Shown here piece by piece: positions 22,071 through 33,923 of a stretch of DNA of 64,000 nucleotides (within the stretch, counting starts at the first letter, position 1; the number at the start of each line of letters is the position of its first letter). The translations under genes and the position numbers were made by a program. Source of the DNA: Riptortus pedestris (Eukaryota > Arthropoda > Insecta > Hemiptera > Alydidae); contig CM032232.1 in NCBI GenBank assembly GCA_019009955.1, forward strand, positions 140,767,501 to 140,831,500, written 5' to 3'. The notes under the pieces are model-generated. The model ran no database searches. It was not told where the DNA came from and was given only the letters and a program-made list of their open reading frames with translations.

Positions 22071-22274
22071 TTGCACAATAGCCAATGCCTCTTATCAGAA
22101 CGAGATAGTTGACATTGGAAATGGGAAGTGCGCTCTTCAGAACTGGAATGAATAGTCAGGACCACTTGAGGATGATTAGTATAAAAATCAGCAAGAGCTG
22201 CTACTAAACTAAGCCGATTTTCGACTAGCGGGATTGATACTCACATGGCTCCTAACACCAACAGCTAGTACTTT

Positions 22275-22310
22275 CGTGAAGGGTGCGTAAACTAAGCAGA
22301 TTTCCCACGT
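22275..22310 (+). mobile_element. H1 5'-terminal fragment upstream of CYP-A
   Basis: GTGCGTAAACTAAGCAGATT and TCCCACGT: an isolated terminus about 230 bp upstream of the CYP-A TATA box. Confidence 0.55.
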
Positions 22311-22388
22311 ACAGATATGATACGCCAGTGAACTCATTTCACAAATTCTTCTTGTTTTTCAGCCTTCAGCAAACGCTACTCAACAGGT

Positions 22389-23040
22389 TTTAGCAGATTT
22401 CCCTTAAGGGGTCTGTTACCGCTCTAGCAGTCGCAATTTTTAGCAGATTTCCCTTAAGGGAAATCAGCTATTGAGGTCGTACTTATGATGCGAGTTCGAA
22501 TAAATTCTTCCAAATGTCCATCGATCCAACCCAGGAGAGAGAAAAGAGGTCCGTTCAAAATTATATATATATAATATATATTTATATATATATATATATT
22601 ATAATCTATATATTTGTCTGTTACCGCTCTAGCGGTCGCAATTTTTGTTTGATCGTTACCAAACTCGATAGTTAGTCGTTTCATGTAAAAAGAAAGATCA
22701 AGTTCGTTAATGGCTGAAATCGGACCAGTGGGAGGGGGGGGTATAGAGGGGAGGATTTTCTAAAATTTGAAATATTTCCGTTACTATACGTCGGATCGAA
22801 AATCAATCTTATTGCAAATTAAATTTACTATAAATATTGTTCTATACATTTATTCTCTATCTTGCATATTAACCGAGATATTTGGATTTTTATTAAATCT
22901 GGGTGACTAACGAACGAGTGACTTTCCCGCCAAAAGCTAGTTTGGCCGTTTCCTTGACTGCTGGGCTCTTGTGAAATTTCTCTATTGTATAACTTCACGT
23001 GGGAAATCTGCTTAGTTTACGCAGCCCCTGCGTGACGGAC
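22389..23040 (-). mobile_element. H1 element with duplicated 3' terminus
   Basis: TTAGCAGATTTCCCTTAAGG occurs at 22389 and again at 22439, with a 50-bp H1 scrap between. The second start leads into a full copy ending TTTACGCAGCCCCTGCGTGA. The (TA)n core is imperfect (22562-22615). Confidence 0.75.
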
Positions 23041-23041
23041 T

Positions 23042-23145
23042 TTTTACTCAGAAATTGAGAATACATAATGAGACGAAATTAACAGAGTGTCATTCAAGCA
23101 CTTGGGAAATCTGCTTAGTTTACGCAGCCCCTGTGTGACAGGATT
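23042..23145 (-). mobile_element. H1b 5' fragment next to H1
   Basis: Same arrangement as at 2335-2410: body TGAGACGAAATTAACAGAGT, then GGGAAATCTGCTTAGTTTAC and GCAGCCCCTGTGTGA. Confidence 0.5.
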
Positions 23146-23149
23146 TTAG

Positions 23150-23652
23150 CTTAATCAGCTATTGAGGTTGAACTCATCTCGCGATTTTCGAAAGAATTCT
23201 TCAAATGTCCATCGATCCTACCTAGGAGATGAGGGAAATGAGATCCGTTCAAAATTGTATATATATACATCTATATATTTGTCTGTTACCTATACCACCT
23301 TAACCGACTCTAGCTGGTCGCCAATTAATTGTTTTATCGTTTACATTACACACAACTCAGTTTTTCATCCAAAAATAAAGGGGTTTAGAGGGGGAGAATT
23401 TTAAAAATTCGAAATATATCCGACTCGACTATACTTCGGATCGAAAAATGGTTTAGAACCAATATGATTAAAGTTCTATAACTATTGTTCCATACATTTT
23501 TTTCTATCTTCAATATTAACCAAGATTATTGAATTTTCCAGTTTTCAGCCTTTTGCAAACCCCCGCTTTGTGTTACCAGTATGTAGATTTATCTAATTCA
23601 AAACGTCGTGAGGGAAATCCACTTAGTTTACGCAGCCCCTGCGTGACAGGAA
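23150..23652 (-). mobile_element. H1 element, diverged
   Basis: AATCAGCTATTGAGGTTGAA starts the copy and TTTACGCAGCCCCTGCGTGA ends it. The internal GTCTGTTACC and GGGGTTTAGAGGGGG are typical of H1. Confidence 0.65.
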
Positions 23653-24667
23653 TTTTTCTTCCTTGGTTGTAGTGCTGACGATGAATTTGAACGCCCTGGA
23701 ATAAGATTTGTTACCAGATAAATAACTGGTTGTGCTACAGCTGATGACAACTACCTCCTTCCTATTGTACAAACATCCCTGTTTTGACGTTTATAAAGCT
23801 GGCAAAAGGAATGGTCTTAAAACTCATGCATTTATCAATAATTGTATATTCACTTTATAATATTAATGGCAGTATACTTTATTTATTAATGTCCACTTTA
23901 TACTACTGATGATAATTGGGCTATACACTTTAGAAATATCTTACACTTCAAAGATTTTCAATTGCTTCTTAGCGATTAGACGTAGGTCTGTGATTGTCTA
24001 CGTTCTACGAAATCTAAATTGTAATAGCAAGCAATGAAAACAATTTGCTACTAATTTAAAATACCAATGGAGCATCCGATTGGAGATGTAAATAAATGAA
24101 TGATCTCGTTATAACTACATAAACAGTTGTATTGTCCACTTACAATTGTTGAATATTTTTAGAATGATATTGTCAAGGAAACCTGCGTGGGAAGCAGTTA
24201 GATTTGTCAAAACTAACTAAAAACTTCACAGGTGCTGAGTAAATATGCAGATTTCCCACGCACTGTTATATGATATACTGATGATCTCGTCTCACCATCT
24301 GTTCTCTATTTCTCCCTTAGTAAGTAACCTATGTAAGCAGGAGTTAAAGCGTTAGTTTGACTTGAGATGTTTAGCATCTTAGTGAAAATCGAATGAGTAG
24401 AAGTGGGGGTTTATAAAAAAGCTGGAACCAAAAAAATAAAATACTCGTCAGAGAAAAAATTTATAAAATAATAGTTTTACAATATAAAAAATCCCACACA
24501 ACATTAGTCATGGAAAAAGTTTTGACCCAACTCGTAGTAACACAGATATTTGGAATTTTCATTTACTACTCCCCTTCCAATTCCAATTTCAGTTCAGGGC
24601 TACGTCCCCCCCCCCCCCTCCACATTTTATATTAATAACGTTTCTTTCAAATAGATTCAATAAGTTT
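23653..24667. other. Intergenic spacer with an H1b scrap
   Basis: The only repeat piece I can place is an H1b 5' fragment at 24230-24330 (TATGCAGATTTCCCACGC, GATCTCGTCTCACCATCTG). The rest (including 23700-24200 and 24340-24660) holds no gene I can recognise. Confidence 0.5.
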
Positions 24668-24803
24668 TTAGCAGATTTCCCTTAAACCTTAAGGGAAATG
24701 AGCTATTGAGTTCGTACTCATGACGCGATTTTCAAAGTTTTTCTTCAAATGACCATCGATCCTACCCAGGAGATGACGAAAATGAGGTCCATTAAAAATG
24801 ATG

Positions 24804-24858
<55 letters not shown>

Positions 24859-25056
24859 CTGTTAACACTCTCATTTTTTGCTTAATTGTTACCAAACTCC
24901 ATATTTAAACTATGTAAAAATAAAGATCAAGTTCGTTAACGGCTGAAATCGGACCAGTGGGAGGGGGGGTTTAGAGGGGAGGATTTTCGAAATTTCTAAA
25001 TATTTCCGCACTACGTATACGTTGGATCGAAAAATTGTATAGAACCAATCTTATTG

Positions 25057-25617
25057 CCATATTAGGATACAGTATACCATGTTCCTGCGGCTCAGAATAC
25101 ATTGGCCAGACCGGCAGATTGATAAACACCAGGGTCGCCGAGCACATCAAGAGTTTAAAAAAGTTTCGGACAGAAGAATCAGCCATAGCGGAACATTTCT
25201 GGGAAACCAACCATAACATTAAATTCGATGAAGTCAAGGTACTGGCAAAGGTTGACCGTTACCAAGAAAGACTGGTTCGAGAAGCTATAGAAATAGCGAA
25301 ATGCCCTAACAACTTCAATAGAGAGGATGGATACAGACTCAGCAAACTCTGGAAGCCGGTAATTCCACAGAGACCTCGAATAAGAAACGAAAACGACGGT
25401 ATAGGCGATGAACGACCACCGGACCAAGTATCCGTAGACACCTGGAAGGGAAGACTCCGCCCAAGGAAACCGGATAAGACTCAAATATATACCAGAGATG
25501 AACTAACAACTCTTCAGTCTCAGAGATAGCCCTGAGGAAGCTAGAAGCATGTCTAGCGAAACGTTGGCAACCAATATGAAGACACGGTCAAGACCCGAAG
25601 ACCTTAATAGTATTAAT
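25057..25617 (+). mobile_element. Penelope-like element, 5'-truncated, GIY-YIG endonuclease end
   Basis: An open frame to the TAG at 25529 encodes a GIY-YIG nuclease domain: GYSIPCSCGSEYIGQTGR, with TRVAEH (Arg) and RLVREAIEIAKCPNNFN (catalytic Glu region). This domain follows the RT in Penelope-like elements and nicks target DNA. No RT is present, as expected of a 5'-truncated copy. The 3' end (GACACGGTCAAGACCCGAAG) is typical of the group. The frame seems intact for what remains. Confidence 0.8.
25532..25562 (+). ncRNA. Hammerhead-ribozyme-like core in the Penelope 3' region
   Basis: CTGAGGA (25532-25538) matches CUGANGA. GCTAG/CTAGC (25540-25544 with 25553-25557) forms stem II with an 8-nt loop, and GAAAC follows (25558-25562). 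Penelope-like elements are known to carry hammerhead motifs. I could not draw a convincing stem III or cleavage site here, so activity is doubtful. Confidence 0.35.
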
Positions 25618-25950
25618 TAACCGAGATATTTGCATTTTTATTAAGTGTAACGGACGGAGATGAGATCGGCTAACTTCGGACGTAGTGTGAGTTTCTGGCA
25701 AAAGTTAGTTCGGCCGTTTCAGCAACGGCTCTCCTGAAATTTCTCTATTGCAAAAACGTCACATGGTAGATCTGCTTAGTTTATGCAGCCCCTGCGTGAC
25801 GGCCTTTCATATAGTTGCAATAAGTTTTCAAATAGTTTCAATATGTATATATGGAGTCACCCGGCGACTGTTGCCAGGCTACACCGCCCTAATCAGCAGG
25901 CACTGAAAATGGAGCGCTGTCTCAGAAAGTGCACTTTGTATAAATTAAAA

Positions 25951-26387
25951 AAGTCCGTCACGCAGGGGCTGCGTAAACTAAGCAGATTTCCCACGTGAAG
26001 TTTTACAATAGAGAAATTTCACGAGAGCCGAACAGTTAAGAAAACGGCCGACCTAGCTTTTGGCGGGAAACTCACTCTCATCCGTTATCCGCCCCGATTT
26101 CATAAAAATGCAAATATCTCGGTTAATATTCAAGATAGAGAATAAATGTATATAACAATATTTATAGTACATTTAATTTGCAATAAGATTGATTCTATAC
26201 AATTTTTCAATCCGACGTATAGTAACGGAAATATTTCGAATTTTAGAAAATCCTCCCCTCTAAACCCCCCCTCCCACTGGTCCGATTTCAGCCATTAACG
26301 AACTTGATCTTTCTTTTTACATAAAACGACTAAATATCGAGTTTGGTAACGATCAAACAAAAATTGCGACCGCTAGAGCGGTAACAG

Positions 26388-26453
<66 letters not shown>

Positions 26454-27608
26454 ATATATATATAAAATTGTAACCTCTGTCTGTACATTGATTTTTTTCG
26501 CGAAATTTCACGATAACTTTTCGTTTCACATGTCATAGACACCATAACTGCATTTTGTTTCTTTCGTGTATGTTTGTTTGTTTGTTTGTTTGTTTGTTTG
26601 TTTGTTTGTTTGTTTGTTTGTTTGTTTGTTTGTTTGTTACCTTTTCACGCATAAACGGCTGAACCGAATTTTATGAAACTTGGTATGTATATTACTACTA
26701 GACCAACTTAGACTTTAGGCAACACTAATGTTCTCTGAGACGAACAAGAGTGGGGGTTATAGGGGGGGCCTGAAATTAAAAATAGTGATATTTCGTTTCC
26801 TATTGGTTTTTTTGGCAAATATGCACATATCAAAAGTTATTTATTTTATTATTTAGAGTAACTTTTGTTATATACACTTTCGTCGTATACCGAATTATAA
26901 ACGAGATATACGCTAAAACCTATAGCGGGAGTCCACAATTTTATTTGGCACTAAAGACTCAACCGAATTAAACCAAACTCGGTATGTGAATTAGTACTAA
27001 CGCCTTAATTATAACAAGCTATACTAACATTTCTAGGGACGGGCAGGAGTGGGGGTTATAAGGAAGGCCTGAAATTAATAATAGCGGTATTTCGTTTTCT
27101 ATTCGTTTTTCGGCAAATATGAACATAACAAAAGTTGTTTATTTTGTTATTTAGAGTAACTTTTGTCATATTTATTTTTGTCTTTTAACAAAGTATAAAC
27201 GAGATATACACTATAAACTAAAGCGGGAATAACTGAAATCTATGCATAATGCACAAGAGACGGGAAATATGACAATTTGGAGGACAGTGAAGACTTACAT
27301 AAAAAATTAATTTTATTATTAACAAATGTTAACAACGGGTATTAACCCTAAACACTGGGACGGGTAAATGTCAAAATATTTGCAAATTAAAGCCTTGCCA
27401 AAAAAATACCATCACCATTCAGCCTCAAATCAATTCCCGGGCGAAGCCGGGTATCTGAGCTAGTATATATATATATATATACAGTTTTGAACGGACCTCA
27501 TTTTCGTCATCTACTAGGTAGGATCGATGGACATTTGAAGAAAAATTTCGAAAATTCCGTCATGAGTACAACCTCAATAGCTGATTTCCCTTAAGGGAAA
27601 TCTGCTAA
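25951..27608 (+). mobile_element. H1 element with H2 Helitron nested in its (TA)n
   Basis: 5' half 25951-26450 (AAGTCCGTCACGCAGGGGCT ... GTAACAGACAAATA(TA)n). The 3' half is 27464-27608 (CAGTTTTGAACGGACCTCAT ... GATTTCCCTTAAGGGAAATC-TGCTAA). Very similar to the pair at 15683-18985. It lies next to hAT remnant sequence. Confidence 0.8.
26451..27463 (+). mobile_element. H2 Helitron-like element, copy 2
   Basis: Starts TCTATATATATATAAAATTG-TAACCTCTG and ends CCCGGGCGAAGCCGGGTATC-TGAGCTAG|T. Contains a (TTTG)n tract at 26573-26636 and two of the 298-bp units. The shortest H2 copy here. Confidence 0.8.
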
Positions 27609-28009
27609 TATTATACTACTTACTCCAAATGAGGGAGATGAGGAGATTTTTGTGCTTTTGGTAGTATATATAAATCGAAAAGTTCTTTTCAATGATGAAA
27701 GTTAATAAATGAAAACATCCTACAAGGCTGACTAACGATAATTTGGAAAATTCTTTACGTCTTTGTATCAGTGGAATTAAACCAAACATCGATGGGTTAG
27801 TTTCCCAAATTCAAACTCATTGATTGTACCATGTTGTTTTTTACTTCATTTTATTATTTTAATAAATTGTATTATTATTACATTTTCGTATTTCATGTCT
27901 GACATCTATTATGAACACTAATTTAAAATGCACTACTTTATAAGCGGTCCGCGAACGTATTTGCACAATAAAGTTTGGCCCGTAACGTGTCAAAGGTTGC
28001 CCACACCTG
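27609..28009 (+). mobile_element. hAT transposon 3' remnant
   Basis: In frame from 27692: MMKVNK, a stop, then RLTNDNLENSLRLCISGIKP and VSQIQTH with stop at 27821-27823. This matches the C-terminus of hAT transposases of the GTF2IRD2/ZBED type. TTGCCCACACCTG at 27997-28009 fits the hAT terminal repeat (inverse CAGGTGTGGGCAA). The left part is missing; the adjoining H1 copy may have inserted into it. Confidence 0.55.
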
Positions 28010-29224
28010 GTTTAGTCCCTTCCCAAAACACGTTTTGGCTAGTTTCAGCGTGTGCGTGTGGACTTATTACTTAATTATTCTAACTCAAAAACGGCTAGAT
28101 TTAGAATGTCGAAATTTCATATTTTGGATTGTTGTAACGTCTAGTTGTGCTCACCACCTATTGGACAAAGTCGACACAGATTTTGAGGGGCTTAGGGTTG
28201 GGCAAAAATAATAATAAAAATCAATTTTCTCCGTGCGGATGAGAAATACAAAGTATTTTTGGATTATTATAAAAAAAAAAATCATAAGTTATGTCTTACG
28301 ATATTTATAAATAAAACGTACTGGGGTGAAGATATCGAATAACTCCTTGAAATTTAATGCAACGAAACATTTATTTTTTAATTTGATGGGAGTACAAGGC
28401 CGTCATATATTGTCTACTTCAGATTTCTTTTTGTCCAATTTAGAACTAACTAACTCTTATTCTCGAGCCCCAAGATACATGAGACTGTGTTCCCAGGTGA
28501 TGTTGAAGGACTTTTGAGTTTTTATTGAACTGACATGAATTTCTGTGGACAAGTTTTACAGTTGGAAGTTTTAATTAAATTAAATTAAGACTGCTATTTT
28601 ATGTGAAGGACGCCGGAAAATTGTCATTTCATATTTAGCAATAGGTTTATTTTTTCACTACAATAATGACTTTAAACTTTTAAAAGATATCATATGGTCA
28701 ATTATGTCAAAGTATTTTCAATTTTCTCTGAGAGGTCCACTCATTAGATAAACAAAAATCTTGAGATTACACTGCTTCTTGTGAGGCTATTAAATGTACA
28801 ATACTCATAATGACTAAGCAAATTAATTCTTCCTCTTGTGTAGTTTCTTTTCAACAGTTTTTCATAGGAACTTACATAATAACTTATAATATATATTTCA
28901 GGGGAATAAAACTACATTTTTATTTTCTGTTGGTGAGGGTAATGAATCAGGTTATTCAGAACACTGTTTTGTGGCCCCTCACTATTTATTTTTACAAACG
29001 CTTATCGCTTTCGGGAATTTACTTTCCCATCCTCAGAGCTACAAACAATTAAGCACAATAAATAAGGAGTCTAAAAATATTTAAAAAAATGTACATTATT
29101 GGTCATGCATAAAAAAAACTATCAATACAACTATAAAAGTTACAACAATAACATGTATCTATAACAACATCTTTTTAATTAAAATAGAATAAATTAATAT
29201 TGGCTTACTTACTATCTAAACATT
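28010..29224. other. Intergenic spacer, nothing recognised
   Basis: 1.2 kb of AT-rich sequence with only short open frames (under 80 codons) and no repeat match within the window. Confidence 0.5.
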
Positions 29225-29308
29225 AGAAGAAAGAAGAAAGAAAAGAAAATTTTATTTGGACCAATACCTATGTATTATACACAAATGGATGTTATTATAC
29301 AAGATTTG

Positions 29309-31631
29309 TTACAAAATTAAGAGGTTTTGGTACAATTTCGGACGTAGTCGTCCTTCAGTCATTGCACCTAAATTATAATGAGTTGCTCCACTTGACATTG
29401 GGAGGTTGTCATGATATTTCCTTACAAGTTGTTGAAGATGAACTGAAATAGGAGCAACCTCCAATTCCCTGTGGATTTGGCTGTTCCTAACAAACCAGGC
29501 AGCATTCGCCGCTATTCGAAGTACTTTGCTCTGGAAGGACTGTAGTCTCTTTTTGTGTGTTGCTGATGCCCAGCCAGACTGGGCATCCGTATGTTAATAT
29601 AGGGAGTATGAGTGTTTTGTAAAGTAGTGTTGCTCAGGTCAGTTTCAGTGGTGCATTTTTGTTCATTAAAGGGTATATTTGTGTAAGTCGTGTTTGTGCT
29701 TGTTGCAATTTAATGTTGATATGATGCCGTCGTGTGTCAAAATGTACTCCGAGGTAGCGGATGCTCTGGTCCTTCGGTGTCCAAGGAATTGAGCGATGCC
29801 CTATTATCAGTTCAGGAAGATCTTCGTTCTTGAAACGACGAAGAGCAAAAATCTTGTCCCGCGTTTTATCAGGGTTTAACGAAAACTTCCAGTTCTTGAA
29901 CCATCTTGAAACCTGGTTGGCTGCTGTTTGGAGGTCGAGTATGGAGGAGTTTAGTGATTCGTCTTGAGTGAGGAGGAGTGTGTCGTCTGCGAATGTAGCT
30001 AAGACAGAATTTTCCGCCTGCGGTATATCACTGCAGTAGAGGATGTACAGCAAAGGGCTAAGTATAGATCCTTGCGGTACGCCAGCTCTGATATTCCGGT
30101 TCGTGCTGAGAGTGTTGTTTACTTTCACTTGAAATGTTCTTCCTTCTAAGAAGGATGTAATAATACTATAGAGGTATGCTGGAGTGTTTGTAATCCTAAG
30201 TTTGTGCAGCAATCCTTCGTGCCATACCAAGTCAAAGGCATTTGAAACATCGAGGAAGAGCCCCGTTGTATACTGCTTTTGCTCGAACCCTTTTGTAATG
30301 ACTTCGGATACCCTTTGGAGTTGTTGGACGGCTGAGTGATTAGGTTTGTGGTTCGTCAGTCTAGTATGTATGAAGGATGAGGATACTGTTGCATCTGTTT
30401 CTGGGTCAGTATAGTTTGATGTTTGGAATTTATTTTCTAGGTAGTCTGCTAGTAATTTAGATTTGTCCTTGTCGGTTAAAGCTGTAGTGTCTCCGTTAGT
30501 CAGTGATGGTATTTCAGTAGTTTGGTTGAGTAGTCGTTTAGTCTCTCGGCATAGCGATGGGTCACCTGTATTCATGTTAGACAAGTATGTTTTGTATTTA
30601 TTGATTCTGTCGTTGTCTAGTTCAAGCCTAATTTTGCGAGATAAACGATTGACCTCGCGTTTAATTTCTGGCTCCCTTGTTCGTTGCCACCGCTTGCGAA
30701 GAATATTATTTTCATGAATAAGCTCCAGAATATTTGGGGGCGTTATAGTATGCGCCGCCTGGCGTTTGTAGGAAGTGGCCTTAAGGGTTGAATTTTGAAT
30801 AGCTGGATAAATATTGTTTGTTAAAGTCGAAATAGCTGTTTCTATGTCGTGATTGGTTCGGTAAGAATTTGGGATGACGGTTTTGTCGTGCATTTCGGTC
30901 TTGAATTTTTGCCAGTCAACTGATCAAATAATGAGTCTTGTAGGTGGTGGTACTCGTTTTGGTTCTTCCTGGAATGTTATTATTACTGGAAGGTGGTCAG
31001 AGTCCAGTTCTGTCAGTGTGTCATGGAATATAGGTGAGTGGAAATTTTGTATTAATGTTAAGTCTAGAATGTCGGGTTGATATCGTCTTTGTGTCGAATA
31101 AAACGTGGGTTCGTCTGGTGCAGTAATAATGAGTCCTAAGTTTTCGGAAATAGTCGTGAATTGTGCCCCATTGTTATTTTGTTTTCTACATCCCCAGGAG
31201 ACATGCTTACTATTGAGGTCCCCTACCAAAATACTGGGATCACCGGTAAATATTTTTTCGAAATCTGTTTGAATAAGCCTCGTGCCAGGGCGGTTGTAAG
31301 CTGATATTATTCTTAGGAAGCTGTTATCATGGAGAACCAACCCCACCCCAACAGCCTCGAGATGATCTAGGGTTGGAAGCAATAAATTATGGTGAGAAAT
31401 GGACTTTTTTACTAATATTGCAACTCCTCCACGTCGTGTTTCTTGGTCCGTTCTGAATATATTGTATCTGGGAGTTCGGTATTTGTCAGTGTTTATGAGG
31501 TGTGTCTCAGTTATGCAAACGATGTCAATGTCATGTCTATTCAGGAAATTAGTTAATACGCTTTGCCTAATCTTTAGGCCGTTGCCATTCTAGTTGAGCA
31601 TAGAAAGATTTCTTATATTAATCACTGCCAT
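29309..31631 (-). pseudogene. Jockey ORF2: APE-type endonuclease plus reverse transcriptase, broken
   Basis: Makes the nick and cDNA during target-primed reverse transcription. From ATG 31631: endonuclease motifs (ETHL; GDLNSKHVSWGC; SDHLPVI), then RT with LDVSNAFDLVWHEGL, AGVPQGSILSPLL and the FADDT catalytic motif, and a C-terminal end WFVRNSQIHRELEVAPISVH, finishing at TAA 29309. Breaks: TAG at 31590-31592 (replacing the Trp of WNGNG), TGA at 30924-30926 between the domains, TGA at 29634-29636, and a frameshift near 29585. Otherwise well preserved, so a fairly young dead copy. Confidence 0.9.
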
Positions 31632-32690
31632 TATTAACTGAGAATAAGTTGGTTAAAAGCTGGGTTAGAAAGGATTTTATTTTAGGGATAAATGGTTTTA
31701 TTAAACTAAGTAGTATGTCTGTCAATTGATCATCAGAGTGAGTGGTTGCGTCACTGAGTTTAGGTGTTGTGGTCTGTTGGTGTCGTGGCCTGTTTGTCCA
31801 GGCATTCGGTCTAGGGCGGTGTGTCGAGGAATCAGGGTCTGAAGTTGATGTTGGTGGTGGTGGGGATGGTGGAGATGGCGGTGGCTGGCGAGGGGAACTA
31901 GGTGTCTTTTTTGGGGACTTATTTTTTGATAGATAAGATGTAAAATTTTTGAATGCTTTACAGCCCCTGTAGTGGTTTTCACAGCAGTTGGCACAATGGG
32001 AATCTTTGGCATTTCGGTGGGGACAAGCGGTGTAATTGTGATCGCCAGAGCATTTACTACACCTGGTGTCTAAGTGGCAATAGTTCTTGGAGTGTCCTAC
32101 CCGAAGGCAATTCGTGCACTGAGACACCCTCTTGGATTTCCGTCTTGGCTCAACGATCACAACCGAGTTGAAAAGGGCTTTTAAATTAAATATTTCTTTG
32201 CTCTTAGCATTGTCCTCAAGCTCTACAGCAATGAGTGGGGTCGGGTTTCGTTCTCTATTTAGTAATCTAGTCACTTTGGCAACTGGGTACTGTACAGCAA
32301 GTTCGTCCAATACCTCTTGCTCAGAGAAGCTATAAGGAACACCTCTTATGATTACAGATAATTTACTGTCTGCTAGGTTTCGAAATGTGTAATATTTAAC
32401 ATTCGTCTCGTCATAGAATTTGGCCACATTACGGAAGTCGTCACTTGATGTAAGGGTTACTTTTATTTTTTTGAAGCATTGTTGTAATTTGAAATCAGAT
32501 TTTGCTATTGTTTTTATGTCAGCGAGTATATGTTGGTAGTTATCTGCTTCCAGTAAGAATATAGGTGGTATATTTAAAGTCTTTGGAGTGCGTTCTGTTA
32601 AATTATGTCCGGGTTTATTTTCGTCATTGTCAATTAGACATTGACAATGACATACCTGACTTATTTTATAGTTGCTGATAATATTCTAAT
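31618..32690 (-). pseudogene. Jockey ORF1: Gag-like nucleic-acid-binding protein
   Basis: Binds element RNA in the ribonucleoprotein. The frame reads PPIFLLEADNYQHILADIKT, then a PRE_C2HC-type segment (VIIRGVPYSFSEQEVLDELA), then three Cys-His knuckles: CTNCLRVGHSKNYC, CSKCSGDHNYTAC and CANCCENHYRGC. A Pro/Ser-rich tail follows. The stop TAA is at 31618-31620. It overlaps ORF2 by 14 nt, as in other jockey elements. No start codon is found upstream of 32427 in frame. Confidence 0.85.
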
Positions 32691-32922
32691 TGACAAAATT
32701 ATTGTTATGAGATGGACATACCATGCAAGGTCATACTCACCCATTATAATGATCCAATTGTGACCACTGTAAACAGACATGTTGCTCATCACTGAGACAG
32801 CTGGAGGTCACACTACATACTGGCCGCACTGCATTCCTGTCTGTATTTATGCTTGCCTCACCACAATCCCCACTCCAACTCTCGCTACACCATATTACCA
32901 GGATTATCATGTCTATCTGTTA
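32691..32922. other. Short intergenic spacer
   Basis: Between the jockey LINE and the next H1 copy; no feature recognised. Confidence 0.5.
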
Positions 32923-33370
32923 TTAGCAGATTAACCTTTAAGGAAAATCTGCTATTGAGGTTGTACTCAAGACGCAATTTTCGAAAAATTTCCTCAAATG
33001 CCCATCGATTCCACCTAGTGGGTGACGAAAATTGGGTCCTTTCAAAATTTTATCTACCTATCTATTTATTTGATTTTACCGCTTTTTTTTAGCGCAATTT
33101 TGTTTTAATAGTTACCAAACTCGATACATAAGCGCTTTAAGCAAAAATAAAGATCAAGTTAGTTAACAATTGAAATCGAACGGGGGAAACAGGGGTTTAG
33201 AGGGAAAGAATTTCGAAATATCTTCATTATTATACGGTGGATCGAAAACTATATAGAATTAATATTATAATAAATTTAATTGCATATAAATGTTGTTATA
33301 TACATCTTATCTCTAATATGGATATTAATCGAGATATTCATATTTCTTAGTTATCAGCCTTCAGTAAACC
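32923..33370 (-). mobile_element. H1 element, 5'-truncated
   Basis: TTAGCAGATTAACCTTTAAGG start, GCTATTGAGGTTGTACTCAA, GTTACCAAACTCGATACATA and GAGATATTCATATTTCTTAG follow. The 5' terminus is absent. The next 450 bp (33371-33827) hold nothing recognisable. Confidence 0.65.
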
Positions 33371-33827
33371 CCCAATTCTAATCATGTTTTTTGGGCTTCT
33401 ACTTTTGATTTTGGGAGTCGTGGATGGCTAAGAACCGACCACCATTTATTAACACCAGTTTTATTTCAAACTTTTAAGATACTGTATAAGTTGTCTTACG
33501 TTTACTTCCTTGTAATATAAGAATGACTGATAATTTGGTAGGAAGTATAATTCTTGTATTATTAAAAACTCAAAAAGTCGTTAAGTGCACAAGTTCGTAC
33601 AAGATGAAAAACTCATCAAGTCAATAAGCGTAGACAAATTCGTGTTAAATGTGATCGAGCGTGCAATTGTTTCAGGCATGTTTTGACTTGCTCTATATTT
33701 GACGCATATACACTTGGAATTGACTAAATTTTATGTGTATTCATTTTGTTAAATATTTATGAGAAAATGATTTTACGTTTGCTCTCTAACCAACCTCAAC
33801 ATTTTTAAATTGGTAAGTATTTTGTAA

Positions 33828-33915
33828 TAATATTATTTATTAATGCCCACCTTCTTGCTATTATGGCTATTTGGGATGGGTTACCTTCAGGTTGCCACCC
33901 TTGCCAGGATGGTAC
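33828..33915 (-). repeat. tRNA-derived SINE, tail fragment
   Basis: TTATTAATGCCCACCTTCTT and TTACCTTCAGGTTGCCACCC match the tRNA-unrelated end of the SINE in reverse. Confidence 0.55.
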
Positions 33916-33923
33916 TAAGCATT

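Larger units (their letters stand above)
24668..25803 (-). mobile_element. H1 element interrupted by a Penelope-like fragment
   Basis: The H1 3' end and (TA)n core (24668-25056) and the H1 5' end (25618-25803) flank a foreign segment. About 50 bp of H1 (the stretch around TTTACTATAAATATTG) is missing at the insertion. Confidence 0.75.
29225..32690 (-). mobile_element. Jockey-clade LINE, 5'-truncated and inactivated
   Basis: The order on the minus strand is ORF1 (zinc-knuckle), ORF2 (endonuclease, RT, C-terminal domain), and a short 3' UTR with AATAAA and a pyrimidine-rich end. ORF1 stays open to about 32690 but shows no upstream ATG, so the 5' end is lost or mutated. At least three in-frame stops and one frameshift disable ORF2. 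Confidence 0.9.
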
